64,000 bases of DNA from Candidatus Hydrogenosomobacter endosymbioticus (lineage in GTDB: Bacteria > Pseudomonadota > Alphaproteobacteria > Holosporales > GW7), in NCBI RefSeq assembly GCF_021654655.1, contig NZ_AP025225.1, positions 570,001-634,000 on the forward strand, written 5' to 3'. Position numbers and translations under genes: made by a program. Of this stretch, positions 8,879 to 17,978 are shown piece by piece (within the stretch, counting starts at the first letter, position 1; each line of letters begins with the position of its first letter). The notes under the pieces are model-generated. The model saw nothing but the letters and a program-made list of their open reading frames with translations. It had not been told where the DNA came from and did not search any database.

Positions 8879-10705
8879 ATGGTTGCCAAGAGGTTTTTTG
8901 AGCAGTTGTTGTTGTCTGTTGTTCCTGCCTTATTGTTTGTTGGGGGATATGCAATAAGGAATTACTATGAAATAGCATCTTTTTATGATCTTGCGGTTGC
9001 CTTACTAGCGATGAGTGTCCCGATCGCTGCTCTATTTTCTGTGGCTTTTTTCATATTAAGAAATAAAAAAGTAAATATAGGCTTAGTTAGTATGTATCTA
9101 GGGATATTTATTCTAACTTTTTCTTTTTTTCGATCCCATTTTATCGAATTTATTCCATGTAAATCTACGACTTTTTCTGTTCTATGGTTCGTCGCATTAG
9201 CGTTATTTATGTGGCTTGTGTATAGATTATCTAAAGGAGAGCTGTTTTGTATTTTTTCTAAGTATACTGCCTTCGCGGCCGTTGGATCTCAGGCGCTTCT
9301 TCTGTCGTTTGGAATGGTGGATCAGTCATTTTTTACGAAAGCAAATCGCATCAAAGACCGTTCTTGTAGTCTTGGAAAATTTAGCAAATCTCCGAATATT
9401 TATCTGTTTGTAATAGACGCCTTTCCTCACAGAAGCACTGTTAAAGCGCTCTTTGGGTTCAACGATATTTTATCCTCCGAGCTTTCGAAGATCGGCTTTT
9501 TTGTGCCTAAAGAATCTTTTTCTAACTATGGGTCTACGCGTTTATCCATAAGCTCTGAGATGAAGTGTGATTATTTAAAGACAAAAAAGGATTTAAAGAT
9601 ACCTTATAGCGAGGCCTCTTCCAGTATATGCTATATATCAAACAAAGTAGTTCAAACAATAAAAGATAATGGTTATAGGTATATTTTTGCCAGCGGACAA
9701 ATGTTCCCTCTTCCGTTTGTTAGAAAAATTAAAGTTGCAGGAGGAATAGACGACTTAATACTAGCCCCTCGAAGAAAGGACATTATTTCCAGAATTTGCT
9801 CAAATGATGTGCTGGCAACCCTTGCTACGCAATCTGTAGCTCATGTGTTTATGCCTAAAAAAAACTTAAGCAAAGTTATTGATAACAGCATTTATATAGA
9901 ACCTGGAATGATAAAAAGAGCGCTGCCAGACATATTGAGCGCAAAGAAAAAGTTTTTCCTATTCGCGCATTTCTTTCAGATACACGATAACGTCGTCACC
10001 AATGCTGATGGAACCAAAAAATCCAGTGGGTTTATATATGTTGGAGGCAAGGAATCAAACACTGCGTTTGTAAAAACAATCCAGGTTTTTAGTAGAAAAT
10101 TTCTAGACTTGATCAATTTTATAGTTGAAAATGATAAAAATGCATTAATAGTTATTAACAGCGACCATGGTCTTCCTGTTATTCTAAATGGAGAATATTC
10201 TGCAGCTACTGGACGGTTAGCGAAATCTATGACTAATTCGCAGTTTATGAACCATTGGATGAGCGATTTCGCCTTTGGAGGTATTGTAAAACAAGTCATT
10301 CAATACCGGTATAGGAATTTGATCGCCATGCGGTTTCCTGAAAAAACAAAGCTAGATAGCTGCTTCGCCAAATTTTCTGACGGAGATAGGTTCTCCAATG
10401 TAAACATTTTCAGGTGCGTGTTTGATTTTCTGGGAATAAAAAATATTGAAAAGTTGAAAAGTAAGAGTTTTCCAGTTTCTTCTAAATCTTTGTCTCCAGA
10501 GGATATTTCAAATATGTATAAAAGTTTAGCAAAAATAAAAGATAGCATGAAAATTACAAAAAGCAGCCCTAAGGAAAACGCGAAGGAGAAAGGTAATAGT
10601 GATAGCAACGTTACAGGCAGCAACCAAAGCTCGAAAAATATCGAAGATGGGAACTATACGTCAGATGACCTTGACCTCACCAGCGTAATCTATGCTGATG
10701 ATTAA
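8879..10705 (+). CDS. Sulfatase-like membrane hydrolase/transferase
   Basis: A 608-residue inner-membrane protein with about five N-terminal transmembrane helices (roughly residues 8-150), then a periplasmic alkaline-phosphatase/sulfatase-superfamily domain. The domain begins NIYLFVIDAFPHRSTV (metal Asp) and continues with SNYGSTRLSISSEMKCDYL, the pattern of sulfatase-like enzymes found with envelope polysaccharide genes; the second metal site is NSDHG near residue 430. The Cys-X-Pro-X-Arg box of true sulfatases is absent, so transfer or hydrolysis of a phosphate ester is more likely; the substrate is unknown. A 60-residue Lys/Ser/Asn-rich tail ends the protein. The ATG at 8879 has AAGGA six bases upstream and is preferred over the TTG at 8858. 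thiD follows by 20 bases. Confidence 0.75.
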   Translation: MVAKRFFEQLLLSVVPALLFVGGYAIRNYYEIASFYDLAVALLAMSVPIAALFSVAFFILRNKKVNIGLVSMYLGIFILTFSFFRSHFIEFIPCKSTTFSVLWFVALALFMWLVYRLSKGELFCIFSKYTAFAAVGSQALLLSFGMVDQSFFTKANRIKDRSCSLGKFSKSPNIYLFVIDAFPHRSTVKALFGFNDILSSELSKIGFFVPKESFSNYGSTRLSISSEMKCDYLKTKKDLKIPYSEASSSICYISNKVVQTIKDNGYRYIFASGQMFPLPFVRKIKVAGGIDDLILAPRRKDIISRICSNDVLATLATQSVAHVFMPKKNLSKVIDNSIYIEPGMIKRALPDILSAKKKFFLFAHFFQIHDNVVTNADGTKKSSGFIYVGGKESNTAFVKTIQVFSRKFLDLINFIVENDKNALIVINSDHGLPVILNGEYSAATGRLAKSMTNSQFMNHWMSDFAFGGIVKQVIQYRYRNLIAMRFPEKTKLDSCFAKFSDGDRFSNVNIFRCVFDFLGIKNIEKLKSKSFPVSSKSLSPEDISNMYKSLAKIKDSMKITKSSPKENAKEKGNSDSNVTGSNQSSKNIEDGNYTSDDLDLTSVIYADD

Positions 10706-10725
10706 TAATCTATGCGAGGGAATAC

Positions 10726-11703
10726 ATGCGAAAAAATAGAGGCATCCGCACAACAGTTCGATTAAATATCGAAACAGCAGACGAAGACCGGGACACTTTT
10801 TCCATAGCAAACGCCTCATCCATAATAGATAGCAAAACACGCAGGTGTCTTTCAATTGCGGGATCTGATTGCTCTGGAGGCGCCGGCATCCAAGCTGATT
10901 TAAAAACGTTTGCGTCATTTGGGTGTTATGGAATGACAGTCGTTACTGCGGTTACTGCGCAAAACAGCGTTGGTGTGGCAGATACTTTTGCTATTCCACC
11001 AGACGTTATAATTGCTCAGCTTAGTTCGATATTTAGCGACGCTCTTCCAACTAGTATAAAAGTTGGCATGTTGTTTTCGGAAGAAATAGTCTCCGCAGTC
11101 TCTGAATTTCTCAAAAAAAACGCGCACGGCATACCGATTGTGGTTGACCCCGTAATGGTTGCAAAAAGCGGACATTTTTTGCTCGCCCCAAAAGCAACCA
11201 TTGCGTTAAAAAACGAACTCATCCCCCTTGCAACAATTGTTACCCCCAACCTATGCGAAGCCGCTGCATTAGTTGGCATTGAAGACATTCGTTTTTCTGA
11301 TCAACGAGAATTGGAAAATTACGCAAAATCCATCCTATCGCTAGGAGCAAAGTCAGTTTTTCTTAAAGGAGGACACAGCGCGAACGAGACCAACTCAGAC
11401 GATTTTTTTATAGACTCGGTTGGAAATAGCGTCTGGATGAACGCCGCCAGAATAACGTCTAAAAATACACATGGAACCGGGTGTACTCTTTCATCAGCAA
11501 TAGCCGCATCCATAGCCTCTGGGCATTCTGTTACCGAAGCGTGCTCAAACGCAAAAAACTATGTTCTAAAAGCAATAGACTCTGCAAGAAGCTCGACCGT
11601 TTGGAAAGGACATGGCCCGGTAGACCATTTTTTCTGGATGAGCCGCACGACGACTTCGTCTAGCCGCCGCTCTCTATCGCAGGCCTCAAAAACCAACCGT
11701 TAG
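10726..11703 (+). CDS. thiD: Hydroxymethylpyrimidine (phosphate) kinase ThiD
   Basis: Phosphorylates HMP and HMP-P in thiamine synthesis and salvage. The core begins at about residue 41 with CLSIAGSDCSGGAGIQADLKT, followed by the MTVVTAVTAQNS motif, the VVDPVMVAKSG motif, TPNLCEAA and the GTGCTLSSAIAA anion hole. At 325 residues it is longer than the usual 260-270: about 40 extra polar residues at the N-terminus and about 20 Ser/Arg-rich residues at the C-terminus. The ATG at 10726 has a GAGGG ribosome site, so the N-terminal extension appears translated. Starting 20 bases after the sulfatase-like gene, it may share that transcript. Together with thiM it indicates salvage of thiamine precursors. 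Confidence 0.93.
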   Translation: MRKNRGIRTTVRLNIETADEDRDTFSIANASSIIDSKTRRCLSIAGSDCSGGAGIQADLKTFASFGCYGMTVVTAVTAQNSVGVADTFAIPPDVIIAQLSSIFSDALPTSIKVGMLFSEEIVSAVSEFLKKNAHGIPIVVDPVMVAKSGHFLLAPKATIALKNELIPLATIVTPNLCEAAALVGIEDIRFSDQRELENYAKSILSLGAKSVFLKGGHSANETNSDDFFIDSVGNSVWMNAARITSKNTHGTGCTLSSAIAASIASGHSVTEACSNAKNYVLKAIDSARSSTVWKGHGPVDHFFWMSRTTTSSSRRSLSQASKTNR

Positions 11704-12147
11704 CACTAAGAATCGCCTTTTTCTAAATCATTTTTACAACGTCTCCTAGCCACAAACCCAAAAGACAAAATTAACCCTAGTCCACCTCTTTACCTGTTGC
11801 GCCTTATCGCTAAACACCATATTTCCCCTCACACAAACTCACTTACCCCTTACACCTATTGTTAGAAAAAAGAAAATAAAGAGATAACCATTGACAAAAA
11901 ATTTCCCGCAAATAGCCGCTCAAACATAACAATTGGCACTATCATCACATATTTCAGCTATCGAGCCTCCAATAAAATAAAATAAAAACAAACCAACATC
12001 GCTCAAAAAACCTCAAAAGAGCGCAACCAAATTACAGCTCACAAGTAAAACAAGCTATTAAAAGGTCTATCTATACGCAATAAACATAAATGCAAAAAGC
12101 GCGACCTATAAAAAACAACAAATTAAACATTTTGCAAAACAGCAAAA
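11704..12147. other. Intergenic region with no gene seen
   Basis: 444 AT-rich bases between the convergent thiD and ntrX-like genes. I see no open frame with a coding look, no RNA gene and no clear terminator. A TTGACA near 11892 has no matching -10 box. Confidence 0.5.
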
Positions 12148-13491
12148 TCACGCCTCTTCCATTTTTTTCTTCAAGCTCGCATATTTCCTGTGAAGGGCGG
12201 ACCTTTCCATACCTATGACGTTAGCTGCGCTGGAGATATTTCCGCTAAAAGCTGCTATCTGAGCTCTTATATACCTATACTCAAATACCGCCCTAGCCTT
12301 GGCTATTGGCATAGATAATAAATCAATAACTTGGGCACTTCCAGATTTATCGCTAAACATTTCCGCTGTTGACCTTACTTCGAAAGGTAAGTCATCAACA
12401 GATATTTCGTCTCTAGACCTGATATATGCAGATAAAACAGCATACGATACACTATTTATTAATGAATAAAAATTACCAGGCCAACTGAAAATACTAAGAG
12501 CCATTATGGCAGAAGAAGAAAAGGAAATATCTCCTATGCCTATTTTTTTAGTATAGTTATCTGCGATATGCTTTGCAAAAGACGGGATTAACGAGCCCAT
12601 CTCTCTTAGAGGAACAGTCTTTATCACGAATGACGACAATTTGTCATAAAGATCTCTTCTAAACGTTCTGCTTATCAAACGCTCCTCCAGCTTGCGCCCA
12701 TCTGCGGCGCATATCACCCTAATTTTATTACCTCCAGGCAAGGCCCCTCTTTTTTCAAGAAAATCCAGGAATGAGTCCTGAGCCTTTTGCGAAAAGTGCT
12801 CTACGCCGCAGGCAACCAACGTACCTCCAGGCTCTGGCTCTTTTTTCAATATATTGTTCATCGCGTCGCTATCTGACGCAGCGCTAAAAAAACAAATTCG
12901 TTTAGATTTTCTCGATGAGTTGTTATGCACAGCTCTAGCTATTTCTTTTTTAGCTGTTCCAACCTCGCCCAAAATCAATACCCTAGAATCTATGGCCGCA
13001 GCCTTACTAATTTCCTCTTTCACGCAACCAATCGGTTTTGAATCTTCTAAAAAAACAAAGGACAAATCGTAAAGATCTTTCTCTACAAATTCCTCCGTTT
13101 TTTCCTTGCGCAATCTACCGACCTCTATAACCCTTTTTATGGACATCAAAAGTTTGTCAACATCAAACGGCTTCTCTATGAAATCGTAAGCACCTTTTTT
13201 TATTGCCCGCACCGCCATGTCGAACGTACCATGCCCGCTCATCACTATTATCGGCACATCGCGATATTCCCTGATTATTGTATCGAGAAAATGCACTCCA
13301 TCCCACGAATCTTTTCCAAACCAAACATCCAACAACACCACAGAAAAACCGAACGACAACAATTTTTCCGCCGCTTCTGGAGAAAAAGCATATTGAACCT
13401 CATACCCTTCATCCTCCAGAATTCCCTTCAGTGAAAGGCAAATCTGTTTTTCATCGTCTATTATAAGAACACGATCTTTATTGCTGCTCAT
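12148..13491 (-). CDS. NtrX-like response regulator with degraded AAA+ domain
   Basis: A 447-residue three-domain regulator. The receiver domain is intact: acidic pair IDDE (11-14), phospho-acceptor Asp55 in VVLLDVWF, and Lys107 in EKPFD. The central domain follows the sigma54-activator fold, but Walker A reads GEVGTAKKE instead of GESGTGKE, the Walker B region reads GGTLVACGVE and lacks the Asp-Glu pair, and the GAFTGA sigma54 loop is not found. The C-terminus is a Fis-type helix-turn-helix (ISSAANVIGMERSALHRKY). It resembles alphaproteobacterial NtrX, which also lacks GAFTGA, and probably acts as a phosphorylation-controlled DNA-binding regulator that neither hydrolyses ATP nor activates sigma54. 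No NtrY kinase is in the window. Confidence 0.85.
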   Translation of the reverse strand: MSSNKDRVLIIDDEKQICLSLKGILEDEGYEVQYAFSPEAAEKLLSFGFSVVLLDVWFGKDSWDGVHFLDTIIREYRDVPIIVMSGHGTFDMAVRAIKKGAYDFIEKPFDVDKLLMSIKRVIEVGRLRKEKTEEFVEKDLYDLSFVFLEDSKPIGCVKEEISKAAAIDSRVLILGEVGTAKKEIARAVHNNSSRKSKRICFFSAASDSDAMNNILKKEPEPGGTLVACGVEHFSQKAQDSFLDFLEKRGALPGGNKIRVICAADGRKLEERLISRTFRRDLYDKLSSFVIKTVPLREMGSLIPSFAKHIADNYTKKIGIGDISFSSSAIMALSIFSWPGNFYSLINSVSYAVLSAYIRSRDEISVDDLPFEVRSTAEMFSDKSGSAQVIDLLSMPIAKARAVFEYRYIRAQIAAFSGNISSAANVIGMERSALHRKYASLKKKMEEA

Positions 13492-13662
13492 TGAATAGAA
13501 AAGCTCGCTTCAACCAGATCTCCCTAGCAAATCATATCAAACATCTTTACATTGCGGAATGCAGCGCGTTTACCAGTACATCGTAATACGCTCCAAAGAC
13601 CGCATAAATAACCCAAATTTATGCCATCGCCACCAAAATTTGTCTCAAAAAATTCGCCAAAC

Positions 13663-13827
13663 CTATTTTTTATTGTCTTTTTTATAGCTATGCCGCACAT
13701 TACGAAAATTCTTTTTCACGGTTTTTTTATAAACCTTTCCATTCGTAAAAAACTGAAGATCTTCGTCCTCTATAACTAACACTACTTGGAATTTTCTATA
13801 AAAATTTAAGTCAATCACATTCGACAT
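13663..13827 (-). CDS. Small hypothetical protein
   Basis: A 54-residue frame starting MSNVIDLNFYRKF, an N-terminal pattern (IDL..YRK) common in short bacterial proteins, then an acidic hydrophobic strand (VVLVIEDEDLQFF) and a very basic tail ending in KKDNKK. The frame is open upstream to ATGs at 13965 and 13974, which would give up to 103 residues; neither start has a clear ribosome site, so the start is uncertain. It is downstream of degP on the same strand but separated by a terminator. No function recognised. Confidence 0.45.
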   Translation of the reverse strand: MSNVIDLNFYRKFQVVLVIEDEDLQFFTNGKVYKKTVKKNFRNVRHSYKKDNKK

Positions 13828-14019
13828 AGTAGTTGAGAGGTCTTTTGGGCTGCGACCCCATGCTAGCACGCAAGGGTTAAGATAAAATATTTGAGCGCGC
13901 AATATCTGTTTGTTTCTGTCGCGAATTTTGGAAGAAAATTTTTCTATGTCCAACGAGTAACGCATCGCACACAAGCAATACGTATGAAATAATTTCTAAA
14001 ACACGTTGCGAAATATTAT

Positions 14020-14046
14020 AAAAAAAAAGGCGGCCAAAGACCGCCC
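14020..14046 (-). terminator. Rho-independent terminator after degP
   Basis: On the minus strand: a GGCGG / CCGCC stem (extended by one more G at the 5' side) with a seven-base loop, followed by eight T. It lies 30 bases beyond the degP stop. Confidence 0.85.
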
Positions 14047-14076
14047 TGATTTACGACAAAATTCTTGTATATCCCA

Positions 14077-15621
14077 TCATTTTAGTCCCTTTTTACCAGA
14101 CGGCAATCGCAATGTCATGTTCCTAGTTTCTTTAGAGCTTGGCCTATAAACTAGAAGAAGAACGCTAGTTTGTTGTCGTTCTTTTGCTTCTTTCAAAAGC
14201 TCAACAAATTGCGCTGTAGATTGCACTTCTATTTGCCCCACTTGAAGTATGACGTCTCCAGGCATAAAGTCATCTAACTCGCTTTTACTTTGATCTATAT
14301 CTGTGATAACAACTCCATCCCCGTTCCTCTTTTTAACGGTCAGCCCAAGAATCTTCTTCGCCTCAGCTTCCGGGCCTATGACAGCGCCATTGTTTCTTCC
14401 AAAATCTGACCGCTCAAGATCTGCTACAGTGACATCTATGCGAATGATCTTTTTATTCCTCCAAACAGAAAGCCTAATCTTGTCACCGTCTTTAAGCTGG
14501 CTGACTATATCTCTAAAATGACGGAGATTTTCTATCGGCTTATCGTTAAGAGATAAAATGACGTCTCCCGGCTTTATTCCGGCCTTTTGTGCTGGACCGT
14601 CAGGGCAAACACCATCTATAAGTGCTCCTTTAAGATCTGGAAGCCCAATACTTTTTGCCATATCCTCCGAGAATTGCCTATTTAAAATAACCCCGATCCA
14701 GCCCCTTTTTACAAATCCATACTTTTTAAGCTGGTCAACAACTCTTTTTGCAACATTCGATGGTATAGCAAATCCTATGCCTACGCTTCCTCCGTTTTCT
14801 CCAGCAGTAAGTATGGAGACATTTATCCCTATGATTTCGCCATTTACATCTATCAGAGGTCCTCCAGAATTTCCTCTGTTTATAGCCGCATCAGTTTGTA
14901 TAACAGAGTCAAGGTGGGTAGCCTCTCCGCTTTGCATAACAGAGTTTTGGTCTGTCTTGGAAATAATTCCAACGCTAGCAGAGACGCCTATTCCAAACGG
15001 GTTTCCTATCGCTATACACCACTGTCCGACTTTCAAAGTTCCAGAATCTCCAAACTTCATGTATTTAAGCGGCTTTTGCGGCGAGACTTTCAGAAGAGCT
15101 ATATCGCAACGAGGATCAAACCCAACAATTTCGGCCTTCATCTCTAAACCAGACTCGAGAGTGACTGTAATTTCTCCGCCATTTTGTTCTGCGCACATTT
15201 TTATGACATGATAGTTCGTTACTATATCTCCGTCCGCGCTTATTATTGCGCCAGATCCAAGAGAGGTCACTTTAACGGGCTTTCCACCTTCTTTCATCAG
15301 TTTCCCACCTGGAAATAGTTCTTCGAACAAGTGCTTCATTTCGTCTGGAATGTCCATATTAGGGATTTGCCGTGACTCTTGTTTGCGCACCGTAACCGCT
15401 ATGTTCACAACAGCTCCGATGTTTTTCGAAATCACATTTGAAAATCCGTTTCTAAATCCACACTGGCACTTTACACTTTCTTCTTCGGTTGACGAGGACG
15501 CTTTTTTAAGAAAACCTGTCGCCAAAACCACCCTATCTTTCGGTTTTACAGTGTGAGCTACGCCACCACACAGCGCAACCGCCGTTAAAACGGCCATTAA
15601 ATGCTTGCTCATGAAATCCAT
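14077..15621 (-). CDS. degP: Periplasmic serine protease DegP/HtrA (Do family)
   Basis: Envelope quality-control protease and chaperone. The 514-residue product has an N-terminal signal sequence (HLMAVLTAVALCGGVAHT), a trypsin-like domain with the catalytic triad His (TNYHVI), Asp (DPRCDIALLK) and Ser (NRGNSGGPL), and two PDZ domains (from about 300 RGWIGVIL and from about 425 KKILGLTV). Several Cys lie before the protease domain, which is unusual for the family. An ATG three codons inside (15612) is an equally good start. A strong promoter lies at 15643-15672 and a clear terminator closes the single-gene unit. Length is a little above the E. coli protein. Confidence 0.95.
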   Translation of the reverse strand: MDFMSKHLMAVLTAVALCGGVAHTVKPKDRVVLATGFLKKASSSTEEESVKCQCGFRNGFSNVISKNIGAVVNIAVTVRKQESRQIPNMDIPDEMKHLFEELFPGGKLMKEGGKPVKVTSLGSGAIISADGDIVTNYHVIKMCAEQNGGEITVTLESGLEMKAEIVGFDPRCDIALLKVSPQKPLKYMKFGDSGTLKVGQWCIAIGNPFGIGVSASVGIISKTDQNSVMQSGEATHLDSVIQTDAAINRGNSGGPLIDVNGEIIGINVSILTAGENGGSVGIGFAIPSNVAKRVVDQLKKYGFVKRGWIGVILNRQFSEDMAKSIGLPDLKGALIDGVCPDGPAQKAGIKPGDVILSLNDKPIENLRHFRDIVSQLKDGDKIRLSVWRNKKIIRIDVTVADLERSDFGRNNGAVIGPEAEAKKILGLTVKKRNGDGVVITDIDQSKSELDDFMPGDVILQVGQIEVQSTAQFVELLKEAKERQQTSVLLLVYRPSSKETRNMTLRLPSGKKGLK

Positions 15622-15642
15622 TTGCCAATCGTCTTTACTTTC

Positions 15643-15672
15643 ATAATAAAATTACTAACTATTTATTGTCAA
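15643..15672 (-). promoter_or_regulatory. Sigma70-type promoter for degP
   Basis: Read on the minus strand: consensus TTGACA (15672-15667), 18-base spacer, TATTAT (15648-15643). The start site would be about 15 bases before the degP start codon. Confidence 0.6.
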
Positions 15673-15838
15673 ATTTTTTCATAAAACCAATAACCGTTAA
15701 ATCTGCTTATAATAAAATTCTCTTTTTTCATCATATTTTTCTTATTTATAAACCGGATTTTCTTAAAAATTTTTTATTCCGAACCTATTAATGAGGCAAT
15801 TTTTCATTTTTTACAGCACTATCCATGATATTCAAATT

Positions 15839-17746
15839 TTATACTCTATCGAACAACTTCGCGATATCGACCGTTGAAAGCATAAAATAAGCTGGACGCC
15901 CATGGTTACAACGATACGAATTTTGCGTAGATTCAATAGACCGCAAAAGGGCATCCATTTCCTCTATAGAAAGTTTTCGTCCAAATTTCACGCTATTTTT
16001 GCAAGTAACGTTTGCTAAAATTTTGTGAATACACGACAGCACCCACTCTGCAATTTCTGTTTCTTTATCCCGTTGTACAAGCGCATCTAAAATATCTATC
16101 AACACTTGCTTTACATCGCACCCCATAAACACCTCAGGGAAAGAGCTCAATTTAACAGCATTTTTTCCATGTTCAACAGCGCAAGAAAACCCGCTGCTTT
16201 CAAGCTGTCCCGCAAAAGACGCTGCTGCGATTGCCTCAGCAGATGACAGGTCGATTTCCATAGGGACAAAAAGAGTTCTTACAGCTCCAGAACTTTCTCC
16301 CCAAATTTTTTTTGCTCTTTCATAACAAACCCTTTCGTGCGCAGCATGCTGATCGACAATAACAATACCATTTTCGTTACGCGCCACTATGTATGAGTTA
16401 TCTATCTGACACACCGCCTTTCCAAGGTGAAAAGTGGCGCCTTGTTCCAGTACTTCACAATGCTCACGATCTCCGAGGTCTTCTTGTGGATCTACACTAC
16501 CCTGTAAATTTCTCGCGATACCAGCTCCTAACGCTTCCGATGGTGAATCTGACTCCATAACAACACTTCCGCAACCATCGCGACGAAGACTATTAAATAG
16601 AAACAACCTCTGTTTGTCCTCATGTAAAGGCAACCACCTTTCGTCATTGTTCTTTATATGCAAACCAGTCGCAACACCATCGCTTGACTCCGCAACTGCA
16701 GACCTTCCGAGCCATCTATCTGGCACAGATCTGTTCGCTCTACACTCATACAACGCCTTTTTTACTACACTCACAATAAATCCACGCAAATCCACAGAAT
16801 TTTTGAATCTCACCTCTGTCTTAGCGGGATGAACATTAACGTCAACAAAATCCAACGGAACTCGCAATTGCACTATAGCCATTGGATATCTGTCTTTCGC
16901 AATCAGGTCCGAATAGGCTGCTTTGATAATAGCGCATAGGAACTTATCTTTAACCGGCCTGTCATTAACAAATAGAAACACTCTTTCGGAACTAGCCCTC
17001 GTTACATTTGGAGAGCCTAGCCATCCAGAAACTTGAAACTCCCCGGCGCTCTCCTCTATCTCTATTGCCGAGTCACAAAATTCTTGACCGAATATCTTTG
17101 CTATACGCGACGACCTCATATTTTCCGCGGAATCTACTTTTGGGTATTTTACAAATTTTTTCCCATAGCTTACACTCCAAGACACATCTGCAAAAGAAAT
17201 CACCGCGCTTTCAAGAACAGACAATATGCCCGCCCTCTCTCCATCGTCTGACCTTAAAAACCGAAGCCTTGCAGGCGTTGAAAAAAACAAATCTCTTATT
17301 TCCACTTTTGTTCCTTGCGCCCTTTGCGCCGGTTCTATAGATATTATTTCGCCCCCCTCAGCAAGCAAGCTCCACGCATGCGGCTCGCTTTTATGCTTTG
17401 TAGTTATATGAACACGCGCTGACGCGCAGATCGCGGCAAGAGCCTCTCCCCTAAAGCCAAAAGTGGATATATTAAAAAGGTCATATTCTTGAAGCTTTGA
17501 CGTTGCATGCCGCTTTGTACACAGCAAAAGATCCTCTTTGCTCATGCCTGCCCCATCATCTTCTACACAAATCAAACTTTTGCCGCCATGATCAAACCAA
17601 ACACGAACCTCGCTGGCCCCTGCATCAATAGAGTTTTCTACAAGCTCCTTCACAGCTGACGCAGGTCGCTCTATTACCTCTCCTGCAGAAATTTGGTTTA
17701 TCTCATGCTGTTGAAGAACCCTGATTATATTCACGAAAAAATCCAT
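15839..17746 (-). CDS. mutL: DNA mismatch repair protein MutL
   Basis: Links MutS mismatch recognition to strand removal. The 635-residue product opens with the GHKL ATPase: INQISAGEVIERPASAVKELVENSIDAGA (Bergerat Asn), DDGAGM and GFRGEAL. The transducer domain (about 210-335) ends in VDVNVHPAKTEVRF. The C-terminal domain has DQHAAHERVCYE, which fits the DQHA-X2-E-X4-E endonuclease motif, so this MutL probably nicks DNA itself, in keeping with bacteria that lack MutH. The start is clear because homology begins within ten residues of the ATG. mutS is not in the window. Confidence 0.96.
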   Translation of the reverse strand: MDFFVNIIRVLQQHEINQISAGEVIERPASAVKELVENSIDAGASEVRVWFDHGGKSLICVEDDGAGMSKEDLLLCTKRHATSKLQEYDLFNISTFGFRGEALAAICASARVHITTKHKSEPHAWSLLAEGGEIISIEPAQRAQGTKVEIRDLFFSTPARLRFLRSDDGERAGILSVLESAVISFADVSWSVSYGKKFVKYPKVDSAENMRSSRIAKIFGQEFCDSAIEIEESAGEFQVSGWLGSPNVTRASSERVFLFVNDRPVKDKFLCAIIKAAYSDLIAKDRYPMAIVQLRVPLDFVDVNVHPAKTEVRFKNSVDLRGFIVSVVKKALYECRANRSVPDRWLGRSAVAESSDGVATGLHIKNNDERWLPLHEDKQRLFLFNSLRRDGCGSVVMESDSPSEALGAGIARNLQGSVDPQEDLGDREHCEVLEQGATFHLGKAVCQIDNSYIVARNENGIVIVDQHAAHERVCYERAKKIWGESSGAVRTLFVPMEIDLSSAEAIAAASFAGQLESSGFSCAVEHGKNAVKLSSFPEVFMGCDVKQVLIDILDALVQRDKETEIAEWVLSCIHKILANVTCKNSVKFGRKLSIEEMDALLRSIESTQNSYRCNHGRPAYFMLSTVDIAKLFDRV

Positions 17747-17907
17747 CAGAATTTACTTAAAATTTGCATAAAATTTTATTTATAGTCAAGGCAACTCTTA
17801 CGCGGTAAATCTAAAAAGAGCATTGGTTCATCAGAAAAATTCTGTAACACGTTTACAGCAAGAATTATAAATCAGGCAGAATATAAGTTTGCACAATATC
17901 TATAAAT

Positions 17908-17936
17908 TTGCTAAATAGTCGGGCAAAAAGTACAAT
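17908..17936 (+). promoter_or_regulatory. Promoter for kdsA
   Basis: TTGCTA at 17908-17913, 17-base spacer, TACAAT at 17931-17936, 42 bases before the kdsA ATG. Confidence 0.5.
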
Positions 17937-17978
17937 TTAACATCTGTTGTTGAAAAGCGCTTAGCGCCGTGTATTAGC

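Noticed and set aside
14558-15211. A 217-codon frame opposite degP
   Set aside because: DegP with an intact catalytic triad is certain; the antisense frame shows no domain.
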